64,000 nucleotides of DNA from Aquificota bacterium (GCA_013153635.1 JAADDZ010000021.1:1-64000), one strand, 5' to 3'; counted from the stretch's first letter, positions 42,567 to 53,179 are shown. A program made the numbers and translations. The notes: generated by a model not told the origin, from the sequence alone.

Positions 42567-43196
42567 ATGATTGGACTATTTGGCGGTAGTTTTGACCCAG
42601 TTCATATAGGACATCTTAGAATAGGAGAAGATATAAGAGAATATTTCTCCTTAGAAGAGATAATATTCATACCAGCCTACCAATCCCCATTGAAACCAGA
42701 GACTAGAGCTTCAGCAGAAGATAGACTGTACATGTTAAAAGAGTCCATAAAATACAACCCAAAATTTAAAGTAAGCGATTTTGAGCTAAGAAGAAAAGAA
42801 AAATCATATACGATATACACCGCCAAGTATTTCGTAAAAAAACTCGGATACTTTCCAGCGTTTATTGTAGGCACAGATGCCTTTTTAACACTACATAAAT
42901 GGAAAGAAGCAGAAAAAATTGTAAAACTTCTAAACTTTATTGTGGTTGGAAGAAACGATTTTAATATTGAAATTTTAAAAAAGTATCTACAAACACACTT
43001 TCCTAATATAGAACTACTCATAGACAAAACATCTATAGATAAAAACAAAACAGCTGTCTACTTCTTCGGCAAAAGAAGGATAGATGTCTCCTCCTCCGAA
43101 ATCAGACAGCGAATAAAAGAGAACAAAACTATAACCTACCTTGTATTACCAGAAGTTGAGTATTATATTATTAAGAAAAAATTGTACAGAGGATAA
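42567..43196 (+). CDS. nadD: nicotinate-nucleotide adenylyltransferase
   Basis: Makes deamido-NAD from NaMN and ATP. 209 residues with the nucleotidyltransferase motifs GGSFDPVHIGHL (about 5-16) and the C-terminal VSSSEIRQRIK (about 172), a typical NadD length. ATG at 42567; only a hairpin precedes it. clpS follows 2 bases after the stop. Confidence 0.95.
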   Translation: MIGLFGGSFDPVHIGHLRIGEDIREYFSLEEIIFIPAYQSPLKPETRASAEDRLYMLKESIKYNPKFKVSDFELRRKEKSYTIYTAKYFVKKLGYFPAFIVGTDAFLTLHKWKEAEKIVKLLNFIVVGRNDFNIEILKKYLQTHFPNIELLIDKTSIDKNKTAVYFFGKRRIDVSSSEIRQRIKENKTITYLVLPEVEYYIIKKKLYRG

Positions 43197-43198
43197 AC

Positions 43199-43477
43199 AT
43201 GTCAATAGGATTTGAAAGAGAAGAAAAATCCTCTGTTGATACATTAACAAGTATCCCTGCAAAAGTCGTACTGTATAACGACGATTGGCATACTTTTGAA
43301 GAAGTTATATATCAGATTATAAAAGCTATAAAATGTGACTTAAAAACTGCAGAACAGCTTACATGGGAAGTCCATAGTAAAGGCAAAGCGGTAGTGTTTG
43401 AAGGAGATTTAGAAGAAGCAATAAAAGTAGCGAACATACTAGAAGAGATAGATTTATCCGTAGAAATATACCTTTAA
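43199..43477 (+). CDS. clpS: ClpS adaptor for ClpAP protease
   Basis: 92 residues: flexible N-terminus, then KVVLYNDDWHTFEEVIYQIIKAI, where the NDD and hydrophobic pocket bind N-degrons, followed by WEVHSKGKAVVFEGDLEEA. It delivers proteins with destabilising N-terminal residues to a ClpA/ClpC ATPase. No clpA/clpC lies in the window. The last 4 bases overlap the convergent DUF3108 gene. Confidence 0.92.
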   Translation: MSIGFEREEKSSVDTLTSIPAKVVLYNDDWHTFEEVIYQIIKAIKCDLKTAEQLTWEVHSKGKAVVFEGDLEEAIKVANILEEIDLSVEIYL

Positions 43478-44175
43478 ATTTTGTTTAAAACAATAACCCC
43501 TTTATCAAAAACAGCCCTTATCTTAACGGGAAAACCAGTTCTCTCATCGACCCAAATTTTCCACTTCCCCTTTGTTTTTATCAAACCTTCACCTTGTAAT
43601 CTCGGCTCTAAAACCAAAACGTAACATCTATAAGACTTGGAACCAACTCTTATCTCTTCTCTCTTAGAAAATTTGTAAGGAATCTTATACTTTTCCCCAT
43701 CAAAGAAGATACTCAAAAAACCTTCTTTCTCATATCTAAAGGTCTTAAAAAGCAAAACAGTAGCAGTAAAAGGGTCTAGATAACCTTCCTCGTTAGGAAC
43801 AACTTTAGAAAATCTCCTTATCACACTTCCCCTTTTTATACTCTTCTTGGTTAGTATTAGCGCATCTTTAAACTCATACCAGTACTCCACAGAAAAATCC
43901 TTTTCCCTTTGAACAAAAAAGAACTTTTTACTTTTGTCATTTATCGAAAGGGCAAAACCTCTGTATTTTATATCTTTAAAGGCTTTTAATATACCGATAG
44001 TTTCTACAGTAGCAGTGAACCTACCTTCTCCTTCTTTCTCTACGTAAGAAATACAGTTTTTAATAACAGGGATAAAAAAATAGTAACCCTTATAACACGA
44101 AGAAAAAGTAATATCTTTACCAAAAGCACCTATATAAAATAAAAATAAACTCAACAAAACATAATTCATAAACAT
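43474..44175 (-). CDS. exported DUF3108-family protein
   Basis: About 233 residues starting at ATG 44175 (MFMNYVLLSLFLFYIGAFGKD..., a signal peptide) or at ATG two codons later. The longer open frame upstream runs into the groES promoter region and is not coding. The mature part is beta-rich and ends in IWVDERTGFPVKIRAVFDKG, the typical end of DUF3108 periplasmic proteins, which have a lipoprotein-carrier-like half-barrel. Its role is unknown. Convergent with clpS, divergent from groES. Confidence 0.72.
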   Translation of the reverse strand: MFMNYVLLSLFLFYIGAFGKDITFSSCYKGYYFFIPVIKNCISYVEKEGEGRFTATVETIGILKAFKDIKYRGFALSINDKSKKFFFVQREKDFSVEYWYEFKDALILTKKSIKRGSVIRRFSKVVPNEEGYLDPFTATVLLFKTFRYEKEGFLSIFFDGEKYKIPYKFSKREEIRVGSKSYRCYVLVLEPRLQGEGLIKTKGKWKIWVDERTGFPVKIRAVFDKGVIVLNKI

Positions 44176-44275
44176 AAAATTATATCCAAGGAAACATTTA
44201 TCTAGTATAATAATATTATTAAAGCTTAATAAGATTTTCTTAGTTATATTAAATAAGATTTTATAAACAAAGGTC

Positions 44276-44304
44276 TTGCAAAAATTAAAATTCATCTCTA
44301 TAAT
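44276..44304 (+). promoter_or_regulatory. promoter of groES-groEL
   Basis: TTGCAA (44276-44281), 17 bases, TATAAT (44299-44304), 75 bases before the groES ATG. No CIRCE inverted repeat (TTAGCACTC-N9-GAGTGCTAA) is seen. The rest of the 204-base gap is A+T-rich without other clear features. Confidence 0.7.
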
Positions 44305-44379
44305 ATTTAATAATTAAATCCTCTACCAAAGATACAAAGGAGGGTAAAAAATTGGTAAAAAACATAGGAGGTAGGAAAG

Positions 44380-44676
44380 ATGGCTAACATTAAACCTCTC
44401 TACGATAGAGTAGTTATAAAACCTATTGAAGAGGGAGAAGAAAAAACTCCGTCAGGAATTATCATTCCAGACACAGCTAAAGAAAAACCAACCGAAGGTG
44501 AAGTAGTAGCGGTAGGAGAAGGTAGACTCACAGAAAAAGGAGAAATCGTACCGTTAAAAGTCAAAGTCGGTGACAAAGTAATCTACAGCAGATACGCCGG
44601 AAATGAAATCGTCTTGAATGGGGAAGACCTTATCATTCTTAGAGAAGATGACATTTTAGCTATTTTAGAAAAATAA
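44380..44676 (+). CDS. groES: co-chaperonin GroES
   Basis: 98 residues forming the heptameric lid of GroEL. Begins [36 protein letters not shown], with the mobile loop at about 17-33. It has [14 protein letters not shown] in the body and ends [18 protein letters not shown] precedes the ATG at 44380. groEL follows after 21 bases. Confidence 0.98.
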   Translation: MANIKPLYDRVVIKPIEEGEEKTPSGIIIPDTAKEKPTEGEVVAVGEGRLTEKGEIVPLKVKVGDKVIYSRYAGNEIVLNGEDLIILREDDILAILEK

Positions 44677-44682
44677 AAATAA

Positions 44683-46338
<1,656 letters not shown>

Positions 46339-46365
46339 ATTAAACATTTACCAAACCCTGTTTTT

Positions 46366-46394
46366 AAGCCCCCTTTTAAAAGGGGGCTTTTTTA
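46366..46394 (+). terminator. intrinsic terminator of groES-groEL
   Basis: AAGCCCCCTTTT (46366-46377) pairs perfectly with AAAAGGGGGCTT (46378-46389), followed by a T-run. Confidence 0.92.
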
Positions 46395-46395
46395 T

Positions 46396-46424
46396 TTGCT
46401 AAAATAAAGCGTTTCCCTTATAAT
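46396..46424 (+). promoter_or_regulatory. promoter of rpsU-yqeY
   Basis: TTGCTA (46396-46401), 17 bases, TATAAT (46419-46424), directly after the groEL terminator and 33 bases before the rpsU start. Confidence 0.7.
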
Positions 46425-46456
46425 GTTTTAGATTAACACAAAAGGAGGTCATCGTA

Positions 46457-46657
46457 TTGGCAGTAGTATATGTAAAAGAAGACGAGCCTTTTGAGAAGGC
46501 TTTGAAAAGGTTCAAAAAGATAATAGAAAAAGAAGGTGTTCTAACAGAATATAAGAGAAGAGAGTATTACGAAAAACCATCTGTAAAGAGAAAAAGAAAA
46601 CAAAGAGCCGCAAGAAAAAGACTTATAAAAGCATTAAAGAAAAAAGGTCTTTTGTAA
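46457..46657 (+). CDS. rpsU: 30S ribosomal protein bS21
   Basis: 66 residues, highly basic, with [26 protein letters not shown] then a positively charged helix ending [14 protein letters not shown]. The start is TTG at 46457 behind AAGGAGG. Its TAA overlaps the next ATG (TAATG), so yqeY is translationally coupled, the usual rpsU-yqeY arrangement. Confidence 0.95.
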   Translation: MAVVYVKEDEPFEKALKRFKKIIEKEGVLTEYKRREYYEKPSVKRKRKQRAARKRLIKALKKKGLL

Positions 46658-47097
46658 TGCTTCTTGAAAAACTTCAAGAAGAAATGAAGAAAGCCTTAAA
46701 ATCTGCAGATAAAGATAGATTATCTGTGATTCGTATGCTTATATCAGAGATAAAGAAAGCTCAAATAGACCAAAAAAAAGAGCTTTCTGATGAAGAAATG
46801 ATACAGATTCTTCAAAGATACGCCAAACAAAGAAAAGAATCGATACATCAGTACAAACAAGCGAATAGAGAAGACCTAGCAGAGAAAGAAGAAAAAGAGT
46901 TAAAAATCGTTAGTGAGTTTTTACCAGAACCTATGTCAAGAGAAGAGATAGAAAAAATCGTAGAAGATGTAATAAAAGAAGTGAATGCTACATCTATGAA
47001 AGACATGGGAAAAGTTATGAAATTAGTTATGGAAAAAGTAAAGGGTAAAGCAGAAGGTTCTACTGTAAGTGAAATAGTAAAACAAAAACTTTCGTAA
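46657..47097 (+). CDS. GatB/YqeY-domain protein
   Basis: 146 residues, all helical, with LLEKLQEEMKKALKSADKDRLSVIRMLISEIKKAQID at the N-terminus and KDMGKVMKLVMEKVKGKAEGSTVSEIVKQKL at the C-terminus, matching YqeY. The domain resembles the tRNA-binding tail of GatB. Its function in bacteria is not settled. Coupled to rpsU. Confidence 0.93.
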   Translation: MLLEKLQEEMKKALKSADKDRLSVIRMLISEIKKAQIDQKKELSDEEMIQILQRYAKQRKESIHQYKQANREDLAEKEEKELKIVSEFLPEPMSREEIEKIVEDVIKEVNATSMKDMGKVMKLVMEKVKGKAEGSTVSEIVKQKLS

Positions 47098-47132
47098 AGT
47101 TAGCTGTTAATAAAATTTATTGAGTATATATT

Positions 47133-47636
47133 ATGCTAGATATAATATTTGCCCTTATTTTTTTATATCTAATAATAATTGGGTTATACAAAGGTTTTGT
47201 AGACCTGTTTTTTAAATTTCTTGGTATAGGGCTTGGATTCTTTATAGCTATTTTGTGGCATAAAGAACTATCAAATTATCTATCTAAATATTTCAAAGGA
47301 AATGAAGTTCTTATCGATTTTCTATCTTTTGCTTTTTTGTTTTTGTTAATATTTAGTTTTTTTATGGTTCTAAATACAGTTTTATCTAGATATGTTAACC
47401 GAATAACATTTTTCGCATTTTTGGATAGGATTTTAGGTGTGTTTCTAGGAATTCTCGTGTTCTTTTTGATAATGTATTCTATCTATGTACTTTCTCTTTC
47501 TAACGAAGCGGTTTATGAGCTGATGCAGAGTTCTAAACTATACAAGCATTTTGAAAAGTTTATCCAAAATTATAACCTTGCCAGTGTGTATATCTTCGCA
47601 CAAAATTCTAAATCAGAGCAGAGCTTTAAAGCATAA
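47133..47636 (+). CDS. CvpA-family membrane protein
   Basis: 167 residues with four membrane helices (about 1-20, 25-45, 62-85, 100-125): LDIIFALIFLYLIIIGLYKGFVDLFFKFLGI at the start and FLDRILGVFLGILVFFLIMYS in the last helix. The family is linked to colicin V production and envelope or biofilm traits elsewhere. Its last 67 bases overlap the convergent aldolase gene, a large overlap for this genome. Confidence 0.85.
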   Translation: MLDIIFALIFLYLIIIGLYKGFVDLFFKFLGIGLGFFIAILWHKELSNYLSKYFKGNEVLIDFLSFAFLFLLIFSFFMVLNTVLSRYVNRITFFAFLDRILGVFLGILVFFLIMYSIYVLSLSNEAVYELMQSSKLYKHFEKFIQNYNLASVYIFAQNSKSEQSFKA

Positions 47637-48163
47637 TTTAAACTATCAGCTTTAACGAAAACTCCGTGGGTTTTAACTAAACAAAGGTTATACTCCTTCA
47701 GTACAGAGGATACCTCCTGTGCAAGCTCTAAAGAAGCGGTAGCTTTTTCAACATCTACTATAGGAACTGTACCTATGAAAAGTTTCCCTTCATTGTCTAT
47801 AGGCTCAAAATATCTTTCCATCTTAAAGGTAAGAGAGGTGGCATAGATTGGGTGAGCATGGATTATTGCTTTTGCATCAGTTTTTTTATAGATTTCTCTA
47901 TGAACTATCAGCTCGCTTGATGCTTCTTTGTCCTTTTCTTGAGGTTTATCTATACTCACAGTAATTAGGTCTTCTTTTTTTAAAAACCCTAACATTCGTC
48001 CTGTTTTTGTGATGATGATACTGTCTTTGTGTTTTACGCTTATATTCCCAGCATGGCTTGTAACTAATCCTTCTTTATACAAGACTTTTCCTGTAAAAAT
48101 TATATCTTTTGATATAAAATCTAACTCATCTTTGTAACACTTTATATAGGATTTGTAACTCAT
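47570..48163 (-). CDS. class II aldolase/adducin-family protein
   Basis: 197 residues. Zinc ligands appear in IIHAHPIYATS (about 98) and LVKTHGVFVKA (about 160), with the phosphate-binding SHAGNISVKH near residue 36, matching L-fuculose-1-phosphate aldolase-type enzymes. The substrate is unknown. MtnB of methionine salvage belongs to the same superfamily and mtnD is in this window, but the HxH context here is closer to aldolases. Last gene of the proA-panB-tsaC-methyltransferase operon; it overlaps the methyltransferase by 4 bases and cvpA by 67. Confidence 0.85.
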   Translation of the reverse strand: MSYKSYIKCYKDELDFISKDIIFTGKVLYKEGLVTSHAGNISVKHKDSIIITKTGRMLGFLKKEDLITVSIDKPQEKDKEASSELIVHREIYKKTDAKAIIHAHPIYATSLTFKMERYFEPIDNEGKLFIGTVPIVDVEKATASLELAQEVSSVLKEYNLCLVKTHGVFVKADSLNYALKLCSDLEFCAKIYTLARL

Positions 48164-48795
48164 TTTTTCTTTGCCCTTATCACTACAAAAGAGCCTTTTC
48201 CATAACCTTCTTTTATAGGTTCTATCTGTTCTATGTTTTCTAAATCTTTAAATATAGTTTGAACTATATCGAACTGTTTAAAACCTACTTCACTTAAAAC
48301 AGAGATTAGCTCTTTTGGAGTTACGAAATTTGCTTCTTTATAGAATGGATTTTCTTCTTTTATGCTTTGATAATATCTTCCTAGTTTTGAGTTTTTATCT
48401 ATAAATCCTATTACTATGTACCCTTCCTCTGTCAAAACTCTATAGGCTTCTTCTAAAGATTTTTTAACGTCATCTACAAAGCAGATTGTAGTTACTATCA
48501 AAATACAGTCAAAGGTTTTGTCTCCAAAAGGTAGGTCTTCAGCTACTCCTTTGTAAACAGTTAACCCTCTTTTTTTTGCTAATTTTGTCATTTTGGGAGA
48601 AGGTTCTAGACCGTATTTTATACCTAAAGGTTTAGCGAATCTTCCTGTACCAACTCCTATCTCTATACATTTTTCTCTATCTTTAGGTAGAAGTCTATCT
48701 ACCGCTTTTAGTTGGGATAGATACGCATATTTATGTTTTTTAAACCAGATGTCATACCTATTTGTAAATCTTTCAAAGGGTTCTATCTTTGGCAT
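48160..48795 (-). CDS. class I SAM-dependent methyltransferase
   Basis: 211 residues. Motif I is EIGVGTGRFAKPLG (about 41); FDCILIVTTICFVDDVKKSLEEAYRVL is motif III/post-III of the Methyltransf_11 (UbiE-like) family. The acceptor is unknown. The gene overlaps tsaC by 1 base upstream and the aldolase by 4 bases. Confidence 0.85.
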   Translation of the reverse strand: MPKIEPFERFTNRYDIWFKKHKYAYLSQLKAVDRLLPKDREKCIEIGVGTGRFAKPLGIKYGLEPSPKMTKLAKKRGLTVYKGVAEDLPFGDKTFDCILIVTTICFVDDVKKSLEEAYRVLTEEGYIVIGFIDKNSKLGRYYQSIKEENPFYKEANFVTPKELISVLSEVGFKQFDIVQTIFKDLENIEQIEPIKEGYGKGSFVVIRAKKK

Positions 48796-49358
48796 TATTT
48801 TCTTATATAGATTATTTCGTTATTTTTTATCTTTACTATAGGTGAGGGTTTTTTTTCTGCTTTTCCTTCATCTACATAAATATCGATAAGATTCCCAAAA
48901 TAATCTACAGCTTCTTGTACCGTCTTTGCTGGTTCTTTTCCTTCAGGGTTAGCACTAGGAGCTATTAAGGGAGTTTCTAATCTTTGGATAAAATCTTTTA
49001 GATTTTGCTTTGCTGGAATTCTAAACGCAAGAGTATTAGTCCCTCTGTGGAGATACTCTAACTGTTTTGGGGTGTTTAGATTAAGTATCACTGTTATTCC
49101 CTCTTTTTGTAATATCTCCTTTTCTTTTTGGGAAATTTGAACATCAAAATGTTTTTTTATAAATTCTACCGAAGGAACAAGCATCAAAAAGGGTTTTGAC
49201 GGTGTTCTTCCCTTTATTTCATAAACCCTTTCTACCGCTTTTTTATCAAGAGCATTAGCAACTACGCCGTAAAGAGTGTCTGTTTTTATCACTGCTGTTT
49301 TTCCATTTTTTAAAACGTCAAAAGCTTTGCCTAAATCTTTTGTTATTGTTGGCATCAT
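48795..49358 (-). CDS. L-threonylcarbamoyladenylate synthase (TsaC/Sua5/YrdC)
   Basis: 187 residues. It makes threonylcarbamoyl-AMP for the t6A37 tRNA modification. Seen are GKTAVIKTDTLYGVVANALDKKAVERVYEIKGRTPSKPF (about 17-56) and TPLIAPSANPEGKEPAKTV (about 126), both YrdC signatures. It is the short TsaC form with no Sua5 domain. Overlaps panB by 4 bases. Confidence 0.92.
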   Translation of the reverse strand: MMPTITKDLGKAFDVLKNGKTAVIKTDTLYGVVANALDKKAVERVYEIKGRTPSKPFLMLVPSVEFIKKHFDVQISQKEKEILQKEGITVILNLNTPKQLEYLHRGTNTLAFRIPAKQNLKDFIQRLETPLIAPSANPEGKEPAKTVQEAVDYFGNLIDIYVDEGKAEKKPSPIVKIKNNEIIYIRK

Positions 49359-50146
49359 TCGTATGTGTAATTTTCATCTGGAAATATACCTTCTTGTACT
49401 TCTTCTTTAAATTTTTCAAGGGATTCTACTATCATTTTCCCTGCTTCCATGTATCTTTTTACGAATTTAGGGGTTTTTTCGAATATTCCTATTAGGTCAT
49501 GTAATACTAAGACTTGACCATCTGTTTTGTTCCCTGCTCCAATCCCAATAGTAGGAATTTCTAAAAAATCTGTTATCTCTTGGGCTAATTTAGAAGGAAC
49601 AGCTTCTAAAACTATAGAAAAAACTCCTGCCTGCTCTAGAATTTTTGCGTCTTTTATTATTTTTTTCTGCTGTTCTAGGGTTCTTCCTTGTACTTTATAG
49701 CCTCCTAAGGCGTGAACAGATTGAGGTGTAAGTCCTAAATGTCCCATAACAGGTATCCCTATTGATACTAATTTTTCTACTGTTTTGGCTATCTCTTCTC
49801 CACCTTCTAGTTTTACTGCGTTGGCTCCGGTCTCTTTTAGTATCCTTCCTGCATTTTTGGTAGCTTCATCTTTGTTTACCTGATAGCTTAAAAACGGCAT
49901 ATCTACCACTATAAATGTGTTAGGCGCTCCTCTTCTTACAGCTTTTGCGTGATATATCATCTCTTCGAGAGTAACTGGTAAAGTAGTATTTCTTCCTTGG
50001 ATAACCATTCCAAGAGAATCCCCAACTAAAATCGTATCTATGCCTGCCTTTTCACATAGCATCGCAGACCAATAGTCGTATGTAGAAATCATTGTGATTT
50101 TTCTTTTTTCTTTTTTTGCTTTTAAAAAATCTATTATTGTTTTCAT
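49355..50146 (-). CDS. panB: 3-methyl-2-oxobutanoate hydroxymethyltransferase
   Basis: First step of pantothenate synthesis: adds a hydroxymethyl group from methylene-THF to alpha-ketoisovalerate. 263 residues with MISTYDYWSAMLCEKAGIDTILVGDSLGMV (about 19-48), the VMGHLGLTPQSVHALGGYKVQGR motif (about 131) and IGIGAGNKTDGQVLVLHDLIGI (about 196). Metal-binding D43/D82-type residues are present. It starts 2 bases after proA. Confidence 0.96.
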   Translation of the reverse strand: MKTIIDFLKAKKEKRKITMISTYDYWSAMLCEKAGIDTILVGDSLGMVIQGRNTTLPVTLEEMIYHAKAVRRGAPNTFIVVDMPFLSYQVNKDEATKNAGRILKETGANAVKLEGGEEIAKTVEKLVSIGIPVMGHLGLTPQSVHALGGYKVQGRTLEQQKKIIKDAKILEQAGVFSIVLEAVPSKLAQEITDFLEIPTIGIGAGNKTDGQVLVLHDLIGIFEKTPKFVKRYMEAGKMIVESLEKFKEEVQEGIFPDENYTYE

Positions 50147-50148
50147 CT

Positions 50149-51495
50149 TTATCCTTGGTTACATGCTGTTTCATCTATCTCGGGTGTTTGCTCTTTTTCT
50201 TTTGGTATACCAAAGTTATCTCTTATCTGACCGTTACCAAAAATGATATATTTTGGTATGGTTAGGTCTTTTAATCCCATTGGTCCTCTTACATGTATCT
50301 TATCTGTGGATATACCCATCTCTGCACCTAGACCAAACTCATTACCATCTGTAAACCTTGTAGAGGCGTTTATATAAACTGCGGCACTGTCTATCTCGTT
50401 TATAAATCTCATGCCTTTTGTATAGTTTTCTGTAACGATAGAGTCAGAATGTCCTGAACCATATTTATTAATAAAATCTATAGCCTCATCAAAGGTATCT
50501 ACCACTTTTACTGCAATTATAAGGTCTAGGAATTCTTCATAATAATCTTCTTCTGTAGCTGGCACAATCTCTACATCTTGGGCTTCTGGAGCATCTTGTA
50601 AGATTTTTAGGCTTTTTTCGTCACATCTCATCTCTACTCCCGCTTTTCCGTAGTAGTAAGCTATTTTTGGTAAAAATTCTTCTGCTATATCTGCATGTAC
50701 TACAAGGTTCTCTATAGCGTTACACACAGAGGGTCTTTGAACTTTTGCATTGTACGCTATGTTTAACGCTTTTTCCATATCTGCTTCACTGTCTACATAC
50801 AGGTTACAAACTCCTTTGTAATGTTTTATAACTGGCATTTTTGCTTTTTCTACTACTGTTTTTATAAGTCCCTCTCCTCCTCTTGGAATAGCTACATCTA
50901 TATAGTTATCCATTTTTAATAACAGGTTTACAGCCTCCCTATCTGTTGTGTCTACGAACTCAACCGCTGTTTCTGGAAATCCTGTTTCTTTTGATGCTTG
51001 CTTTATAATGTCTACTAAGATTCTGTTCGAATTTATAGTCTCACTGCCTCCTTTCAATATAACAGCGTTAGACGACTTTATACAAAGAGCCGCCGCTTCA
51101 ATAGTAACATTTGGTCTTGATTCGTATATGATTAAAATAGTACCAAGTGGAACTCGCATCTGTCCTACTCTTAAACCATTGGGTCTTGTCCACATATGGA
51201 TAACTTCTCCTACTGGGTCTGGAAGAGATGCTACATCTTGAAGTACTTTTACCATTCCTTCTATTCTTTTTTCATTCAAGGTAAGCCTATCCAAAAGAGC
51301 TTTGGAGTATCCTTTTCTTCTTGCTTTTTCTAAATCTTTCTTGTTTTCTTCTATAATTTCATTTTTTCTCTCTATCAAGAGCTGTGCAGTCTTCAATAGA
51401 GTATCATCTTTAGTTTTTGTATTTAATTTAAGAAGTTTCTTTTGAGATTTTTTAGCATTTTGAGCTATGTACTCTATATATTTTTTTAACTCCAT
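50149..51495 (-). CDS. proA: gamma-glutamyl phosphate reductase
   Basis: Second step of proline synthesis, an aldehyde-dehydrogenase-fold enzyme. 448 residues from ATG 51495, which has GAGGTGAG three bases upstream; an open extension of 19 codons has no site. Seen are VGQMRVPLGTILIIYESRPNVT (about 105), the catalytic cysteine in QRPSVCNAIENLVVH (about 255) and ASTRFTDGNEFGLGAEMGIST (about 375). The C-terminal tail (KEKEQTPEIDETACNQG) extends past the usual end. It leads a five-gene minus-strand operon. Confidence 0.95.
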   Translation of the reverse strand: MELKKYIEYIAQNAKKSQKKLLKLNTKTKDDTLLKTAQLLIERKNEIIEENKKDLEKARRKGYSKALLDRLTLNEKRIEGMVKVLQDVASLPDPVGEVIHMWTRPNGLRVGQMRVPLGTILIIYESRPNVTIEAAALCIKSSNAVILKGGSETINSNRILVDIIKQASKETGFPETAVEFVDTTDREAVNLLLKMDNYIDVAIPRGGEGLIKTVVEKAKMPVIKHYKGVCNLYVDSEADMEKALNIAYNAKVQRPSVCNAIENLVVHADIAEEFLPKIAYYYGKAGVEMRCDEKSLKILQDAPEAQDVEIVPATEEDYYEEFLDLIIAVKVVDTFDEAIDFINKYGSGHSDSIVTENYTKGMRFINEIDSAAVYINASTRFTDGNEFGLGAEMGISTDKIHVRGPMGLKDLTIPKYIIFGNGQIRDNFGIPKEKEQTPEIDETACNQG

Positions 51496-51563
51496 AAGCT
51501 CACCTCGATTTTTGTATATTCTACTTACTATAAAAATGTCTATTAGATACAAATTTTCAAACT

Positions 51564-51582
51564 TTGATTATAATTATATCAA
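51564..51582. promoter_or_regulatory. near-symmetric -10 region shared by proA and a CopD-like gene
   Basis: TTGATTATAATTATATCAA: arms TTGAT/ATCAA flank a central TATAATTAT, so a TATAAT-like hexamer can be read on both strands in the gap between divergent genes. The plus-strand TATAAT is 51569-51574. No clear -35 is seen. Confidence 0.45.
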
Positions 51583-51607
51583 AGGCTTTTTATAAAAAGG
51601 TAATAAT

Positions 51608-52057
51608 ATGAAAGAATTTATACTCACAATCCATATCTTGATAGCCTCTTTTTGGATAGGTGGTATGCTGTTCATGGTTTTGGTTTTATCTCCTTACATA
51701 AAAAATCTTCCAAACAGTACAAAACTCTACAAAGCGGTAGGAAAAAGATACAGTATTATTGGAACAGTTTTTGGTCTACCTGCTTTATTTGTAACAGGCA
51801 TTCTAAATATGAAAAATATAGGATTTCCTATCAGTGAGCTTATCAATCCTGCAAATATTTATACAGTAGTTCTCCAGCATAAATTTTTCTTGTTTTTGGT
51901 CACTTCTTTATTAGCTGTAGTTCATGATTTTTATCTTGGAGAGAGAGCCAATAAAAGCGAAAAATTAAGAAAAACTACAAGATTCGTGGGAATCGCAAAT
52001 CTGTTAATAGGTATAGCTATCATTTACTTAGCTACCAAGTTAAGATTTGGTGGATAG
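51608..52057 (+). CDS. CopD-like four-helix membrane protein
   Basis: 149 residues with four membrane helices. Histidines fall in or near helices (H9 in TIHILIASFWIGGMLF; HKFF and HDFYLGE near residue 91-107), a layout seen in CopD-family and related heme-b or copper membrane proteins. The identification rests on this pattern. Its last 18 bases overlap obgE, tail to tail. Confidence 0.6.
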   Translation: MKEFILTIHILIASFWIGGMLFMVLVLSPYIKNLPNSTKLYKAVGKRYSIIGTVFGLPALFVTGILNMKNIGFPISELINPANIYTVVLQHKFFLFLVTSLLAVVHDFYLGERANKSEKLRKTTRFVGIANLLIGIAIIYLATKLRFGG

Positions 52058-53068
52058 CTCTTTTTCTTTCATTTTTTCGTAGGTGTCTTTAATAGTATTG
52101 ATTAAAGTGTCTATTCCTTCTTTTGTTACCAAAGAAATAGGGATAAAAGGATAATTTTTTTCTTTAAAGTACTTTTTCAATTTTTCTATTCGAGATTTAT
52201 CTGATAACATATCTATCTTATTCCCTACTACTATCTGGGGTTTTTCTAAAAGTTTTGGAGAGTAGTTTTTTAGCTCTGTGTTTATGAGTTCAAATGCTTC
52301 TATAGGGTCTTTTTGGCTAAAGTCTGAAATGTCTAACATATGTATCAAAAATTTGGTTCTTTCTATATGTTTTAAAAATTCATGTCCTAGACCTGCTCCT
52401 TGGGAAGCTCCTTCTATAAGTCCCGGAATATCCGCAAGCACTATTGATTTTCCCCTATCTAACTGCAAAACTCCTAACACAGGACTCAAAGTTGTAAAAG
52501 GATAATCTGCGATTTTTGGTTTGGCATGAGATAAGGTAGAAATCAATGTAGATTTTCCAACATTAGGAAGACCTATAATCCCTGCATCTGCAAGTAATTT
52601 TAATTCTAGTTCTATCCAACGTTCTTGACCTTTTTCTCCTTCTTCTGAATAATCTGGAGTTTGGTTTGTAGGAGATTTAAAAGATGCGTTTCCTCTTCCT
52701 CCTTTTCCACCTTTTGCCACTATTACAGATTGACCATCTTTCGTCAAATCTGCTAAAACTTCACCTGTTTGAGCATCTTTTACTACCGTTCCTACTGGAA
52801 CTCTCAATACAAGGTCTTCCGCTGATTTTCCATGTTTATTAGAACCAGAACCAGCTTGACCACTTTTTGCTTTGTAATGTCTTTTGTATTTGTAATCCAT
52901 AAGAGTTCGCAGTCTTTTGTCTGCTTTTATAACTACATCTCCACCTTTACCACCACTTCCACCAGAAGGTCCTCCAAATGGGACAAATTTTTCTCTACGA
53001 AATGCAACGCAACCTCTTCCTCCACTTCCACCTTTTACAAAAATTTTTGCCTTATCTATAAATTTCAT
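52040..53068 (-). CDS. obgE: Obg-family GTPase
   Basis: 342 residues: glycine-rich Obg fold (1-158, FVKGGSGGRGCVAFRREKFVPFGGPSGGSGG...), then a GTPase domain with G1 GLPNVGKSTL (about 167), G3 DIPGL (about 212) and G4 NKID (about 283). It acts in 50S assembly and the stress response. There is no C-terminal OCT domain, as in many non-enteric bacteria. The ATG is at 53068. Confidence 0.96.
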   Translation of the reverse strand: MKFIDKAKIFVKGGSGGRGCVAFRREKFVPFGGPSGGSGGKGGDVVIKADKRLRTLMDYKYKRHYKAKSGQAGSGSNKHGKSAEDLVLRVPVGTVVKDAQTGEVLADLTKDGQSVIVAKGGKGGRGNASFKSPTNQTPDYSEEGEKGQERWIELELKLLADAGIIGLPNVGKSTLISTLSHAKPKIADYPFTTLSPVLGVLQLDRGKSIVLADIPGLIEGASQGAGLGHEFLKHIERTKFLIHMLDISDFSQKDPIEAFELINTELKNYSPKLLEKPQIVVGNKIDMLSDKSRIEKLKKYFKEKNYPFIPISLVTKEGIDTLINTIKDTYEKMKEKELSTKS

Positions 53069-53179
53069 CTTTTCCTTCTGTCTGGTGGTTTAGCCCCAAT
53101 AATTTATATCACAGTTAATAGATTTCAATCTAAAGTTTATGTATATTTAAAATTAAGTACAGCAAAATAAGGATAAAAA

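Noticed and set aside
44176-44295. N-terminal extension of the DUF3108 protein
   Set aside because: It is Asn/Phe/Ile-rich translation of A+T-rich intergenic DNA, and the real signal peptide starts at 44175 or 44169.
44200-44379. CIRCE/HrcA operator for groESL
   Set aside because: No TTAGCACTC-N9-GAGTGCTAA-type repeat is present upstream of groES.
47570-48163. MtnB (methylthioribulose-1-phosphate dehydratase) to pair with mtnD
   Set aside because: The zinc-ligand contexts (HAHPIYATS, THGVFV) fit generic class II aldolases better, and the genes are 32 kb apart in different operons.
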